The notes under the pieces: generated by a model
Database searches by the model: none
What the model was told of the DNA's origin: nothing
Seen by the model: only the letters and a program-made list of their open reading frames with translations
Shown: piece by piece, positions 60,952-64,000 of the stretch
How the letters are laid out: each line of letters starts with the position of its first letter
Numbering within the stretch: position 1 is the stretch's first letter
Translations under genes and position numbers: made by a program
Assembly (NCBI RefSeq): GCF_901709675.1
Contig: NC_051098.1
Coordinates: forward strand, 10,291,000 to 10,354,999
Direction of reading: 5' to 3'
DNA: 64,000 nt
Source of the DNA: Syngnathus acus
Lineage: Eukaryota > Chordata > Actinopteri > Syngnathiformes > Syngnathidae

Positions 60952-62900
60952 GTATGTTAGTGGCTGAATCAAAACTGCCATTCTTGGGGATTCAAATTTA
61001 TGCAGTCTCGTGAATTATTCCAATTTATTTGAATAGGACCGTAATTAAATCAGATTTGGCTAGAAGCATGCACAGTGAGTGTGGGCTCATTTTCCTTATT
61101 TGTTAATTGCACAAGCTGTAAAAAAATATATTTTTGCAGAAGAATATTTATATATTAATTCTGTATGTAAATTCCCCTCCTGCACTTTATCCCATTCCTT
61201 TTAAATTCCCAAACATTCAACAAAATCCACATGAAAAATGTTCCATTTTGAAATTCGTCCGTATTTTCAACCTTACTGTGATGGCAAACAGACCAACCAT
61301 TCGTTCACTTGATGTTTTCACTGCTGTTTCAATGAATCCCCCCTTACCAGCAGGATGCACTGCACAGCCCACACGAATAGATCGTATCAAGCTGGGCGAT
61401 ATGTCAGCTCCCTACTTGTGTGCGGATGTGTAATTGGCAGGAATCTGACCTCTCCCTATGTGCCGGATAAATCCGTCACCTATATCGGAGTCTTCGCTAT
61501 CTGTTCTTCTAACTGCAAATTCACTAACGAGACATACACACGCATGTGTATGGTGCTTTTTAGAAACACACTCACTCTGCAGCCAGCACTAGATGGGACA
61601 GAAATAATGTCCTTTAATTTCTTGGTACCTTATTACTATTGTAACAGCCGCAGGATTGTGGAAGTAGCGAATCTTTTCTCACTCCCTCATTACATCATTA
61701 CATTTTCTATACCGCTTATCGTGTTCAAGGTCATGGGGAGGTGGACCGACACCAGACGAAAGCCGGACTACACCCTTGACAGTCAGTTGCAGGGCACATC
61801 TAGAAACAGACAAGCATTTACATTCCCATTGAGTGAGAAATGACTCTGCCTCCACCAAAGTCAGGCATTCTTCCCCTTTTAAGTGTTAAATTTAGATTGA
61901 AATGCCCTGAGACAAAGGATGAATGAATAAACATATTTTGGGAGTCCTGTTTTTGGAGTGTACATGTAGTCAACACAAACATTGTTTGAGGCACAACTGC
62001 AGAGTGGGATGAAGATGATGTTTGAAATTGAATTTTAATCATCTATATGCAGAGAGCTTACAAGGTTTAAATGTCATTTTGTAGCAGTTCTATTAGCCTT
62101 TCGAATGTAATTGGTGTCGCAGACCAATCTTGCTTGAGAATTTTTCTTTTCAACAAATTACAAAGAGCCTTCGAGAAAACGCCTCAGCGTGTGCTGCTAT
62201 ACTGTACGTTCGGTGAGCTCTTTGTGTGCCATTTCCTTTGTGGAACGAGGACTCGGTGTGTCTGGTCTTTGGAAGCAAAGCTGCCTGGCCGTTCCATGTA
62301 CTTCAAGGCTATTTTCTCTAGAGGGAAGAAAGAAACAAGATGCAGTGTATGCTTCAAGGAGAGAAAGAAAGAGGGGGAGGAACTCAAGACCACCGCCTTG
62401 TGCTCTATCGCACGTCAATCACAGATCAGCTTCTATTATGGGAGTGAACTTCATTTCACTTGTTCCGAGGCATGTTCTAGGTTGGATATGATTCATGCCT
62501 CCTTCGCAGGTTTCCCACAAGGCTCAGCTAAGGGCAAGAAAGCCTCGGGGCTATTCTTCACAATTTACATTTGCCCAATAATGTGCCACTGCCCTCTCTA
62601 GACAAGAAGAGACAACTGCAGGCAATTATCTCAGAGGTCAGAATCTGTTAGCAAATCTTTTTTTTTTTGCCTGTTTAAGACTGTGACTTAATTGGATATG
62701 GACGTAAACTAAGCTGATGTAAACTATTGAAATATGCGTCAAAGTAGGTTGCACACAAATAATCATACCTCTGTGGCAGTGTCGAAAAACGGAGGATTAT
62801 GTTTCGAAAGGACACATGTTTTTCATTGAGAGTTATTTATCCTCTTCGTTGGCTTGTCGTAAATGTTCACGTAAGAACCGAGTCCACACGTTGCCCACAG
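60952..62900 (+). other. pde2a intron 13
   Basis: 1949 bp, GTATGTTA to TTGCCCACAG. It contains a SINE tail (61700-61832). Two longish open frames on the plus strand (61355-61843 and 62071-62601) have no recognised motifs, and the first runs into the SINE tail, so I treat both as chance. Confidence 0.92.
61700..61832. repeat. Fish SINE/LINE tail fragment
   Basis: CATTTTCTATACCGCTTATC followed by GTTCAAGGTCATGGGGAGG, GGACTACACCCTTGACAGTC, GCAGGGCACATCTAGAAACAG and CATTTACATTCCC matches the common teleost repeat from end to end. This is the best preserved of the copies in this window. Confidence 0.85.
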
Positions 62901-63012
62901 ACACACGGAGGCGGACGAGTACGCCATCCAACACTGTTTCTGCTACACTTCAACGGTCCTCACCTCAACTTTGGCCTTCCAGAAGGAACAGAAACTGAAA
63001 GTAGAATGCCAG
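62901..63012 (+). CDS. pde2a: pde2a exon 14 (end of GAF-A and connecting helix)
   Basis: It completes Arg and encodes [19 protein letters not shown] followed by [18 protein letters not shown] (residues 353-390). It matches mammalian [37 protein letters not shown]. The DE of the NKFDE signature is kept, but the Phe is His here. Acceptor CCCACAG|A, donor CCAG|GTAATA. The second half is the start of the long helix joining GAF-A and GAF-B. Confidence 0.96.
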
Positions 63013-63106
63013 GTAATATGCCCATGCACAAACACCAATCCTATTTGTATGCATTAATACACATTCAATCTAAAGAGCTTTTTTTGTATATTCTTTCTCC
63101 ACATAG

Positions 63107-63146
63107 GCACTCTTGCAAGTGGCCAAAAATCTCTTCACACACTTGG
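63107..63146 (+). CDS. pde2a: pde2a exon 15 (connecting helix)
   Basis: It encodes ALLQVAKNLFTHL plus the first base of the next Asp codon (residues 391-404), identical to the mammalian segment. It is 40 bp; the upstream intron is 94 bp. Acceptor CACATAG|GCA, donor TTGG|GTATGA. Confidence 0.97.
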
Positions 63147-63609
63147 GTATGATGCTGCTCTGCATTCCTGTCTGTATTTCATGACACAGAACATTTCAAA
63201 TGAATGTCTGACACATATAAAAGAGTGCCAAATGAAACACATGGTGCATGTAATGGAGAAAAATATTAAAGATGCTAAAGGTGATTACACCCGCAGCCAT
63301 AAAATTACAAGCGCATTAAAAGTGAAGGCTTCAGATATTTCAAGTGTCTTAAACAGTAAGCCCCATCAGTACAATTAGTCTTTGCTCGGCCATCACGATT
63401 GCTGCGACAGCGGATTCGATCAATCTGTGAAACAAATGGCACCTCTTGGCATCGAGCGTTGTTAACAAAAAAGCTTATCAGCTCGAATAAATGAATCACC
63501 GTTACTCGTGCTTCTATCTCCCATTATTTATCTAGTCCTTTAATTGCTGTAATTTCCCTCCCGTTTTATTTTTATTTCCTCTCATCCTGCCTCTCCTTTA
63601 TACTTTCAG
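63147..63609 (+). other. pde2a intron 15
   Basis: 463 bp, GTATGATG to TATACTTTCAG with a T/C-rich tract. No other feature. Confidence 0.93.
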
Positions 63610-63673
63610 ATGATGTGTCAGTGCTCTTACAGGAAATTATAGTGGAGGCCAGGAACCTCAGTGATGCAGAGAT
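63610..63673 (+). CDS. pde2a: pde2a exon 16 (start of GAF-B)
   Basis: It encodes [21 protein letters not shown] plus two bases of Ile (residues 404-425), matching mammalian [22 protein letters not shown]. GAF-B is the domain that binds cGMP and activates the enzyme. Acceptor TTTCAG|AT, donor GAGAT|GTAAGT. Confidence 0.97.
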
Positions 63674-63837
63674 GTAAGTCAGCGTGCGGGGGAACAGTGT
63701 GAATGTCTTCATCCCTTTTTGCAAAATGCTATCTTGCCTCGTTTAATGAGGGTTCAAAATGACCTGAGATGAAATGGAATAAATGGCATTTTGGCGGCTT
63801 TGCCCTTCTCTGAACTTTTCTCTGTGTGTCTTTTCAG

Positions 63838-63919
63838 CTGTTCGGTGTTCTTGCTGGATCGCCATAGCCACGAGTTAGTGGCCAAAGTGTTTGACGGTGG
63901 TGTGGTTAGTGATGAAGAG
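63838..63919 (+). CDS. pde2a: pde2a exon 17 (GAF-B)
   Basis: It completes Ile and encodes CSVFLLDRHSHELVAKVF and DGGVVSDEE (residues 425-452), matching mammalian [24 protein letters not shown] with a two-residue longer hairpin (RHSHE against QNE). Acceptor TTTTCAG|C, donor GAAGAG|GTACGT. The coding total up to here is 1356 nt, ending in phase 0. Confidence 0.96.
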
Positions 63920-63983
63920 GTACGTTTTTAACAATCTGCTGCCGTGTTCCAACGCAAAGTCAATGTATAGTTTGTTTTTGCAG

Positions 63984-64000
63984 TTTGATGACCTAGCCTA
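63984..64000 (+). CDS. pde2a: pde2a exon 18, putative start (cut by window end)
   Basis: A TTTGTTTTTGCAG acceptor is followed in the right phase by TTTGATGACCTAGCCTA, reading FDDLA and then TA, which fits Tyr. Mammals continue DDE-SYEIRIPAD, so the model would add FDDLA before the conserved Tyr. The intron would be only 64 bp, which is very short. The true exon could start beyond the window. Confidence 0.42.

Noticed and set aside
61355-62601. Two open frames (162 and 176 codons) inside intron 13
   Set aside because: The first ends within a SINE tail; neither joins the flanking exons in phase or shows a known motif.

Overview
The window is vertebrate nuclear DNA, most likely from a teleost fish. 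It has long AT-rich non-coding stretches, GT-AG introns, large microsatellites, decayed transposons of kinds common in fish, and a protein whose every recognisable exon matches vertebrate phosphodiesterase 2A (PDE2A, the cGMP-stimulated cAMP/cGMP phosphodiesterase). The species cannot be named from this sequence.

Layout. Positions 1 to about 7640 are upstream non-coding DNA with two MITE-like repeats, a SINE-like fragment and a GTGA microsatellite; no gene was recognised. A CpG-rich block at about 7640-7900 holds the likely promoter/5' UTR and a first coding exon (ATG at 7867). Exon 2 is at 8094-8184. Intron 2 is about 45 kb (8185-53352) and fills most of the window. It contains a (GA)n tract of about 255 bp just after exon 2, several other microsatellites, a dead Tc1 transposon, a dead L2/Rex1-like LINE and SINE tails. 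It also contains a clear miR-139 precursor at 47073-47149, in the same place and orientation as in mammals, where MIR139 also lies in a PDE2A intron. From 53353 to the window end come exons 3-17 and probably the start of exon 18. The 17 coding pieces add up to 1356 nt, exactly 452 codons, in one continuous frame.

Function. The encoded part covers a short N-terminus, the N-terminal region, all of GAF-A, the connecting helix and the start of GAF-B. The rest of GAF-B and the catalytic HD domain lie beyond 64000. The host gene and the intronic miRNA share a strand and probably a primary transcript. Three observations stand out: the intronic miR-139 with a G17 tract about 90 bp upstream; a first exon with no myristoylation signal, preceded by upstream ORFs that end at or next to the start codon; and replacement of the Phe of the GAF-A NKFDE motif. 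All identifications come from reading the sequence and recalled family knowledge; no database search was run.
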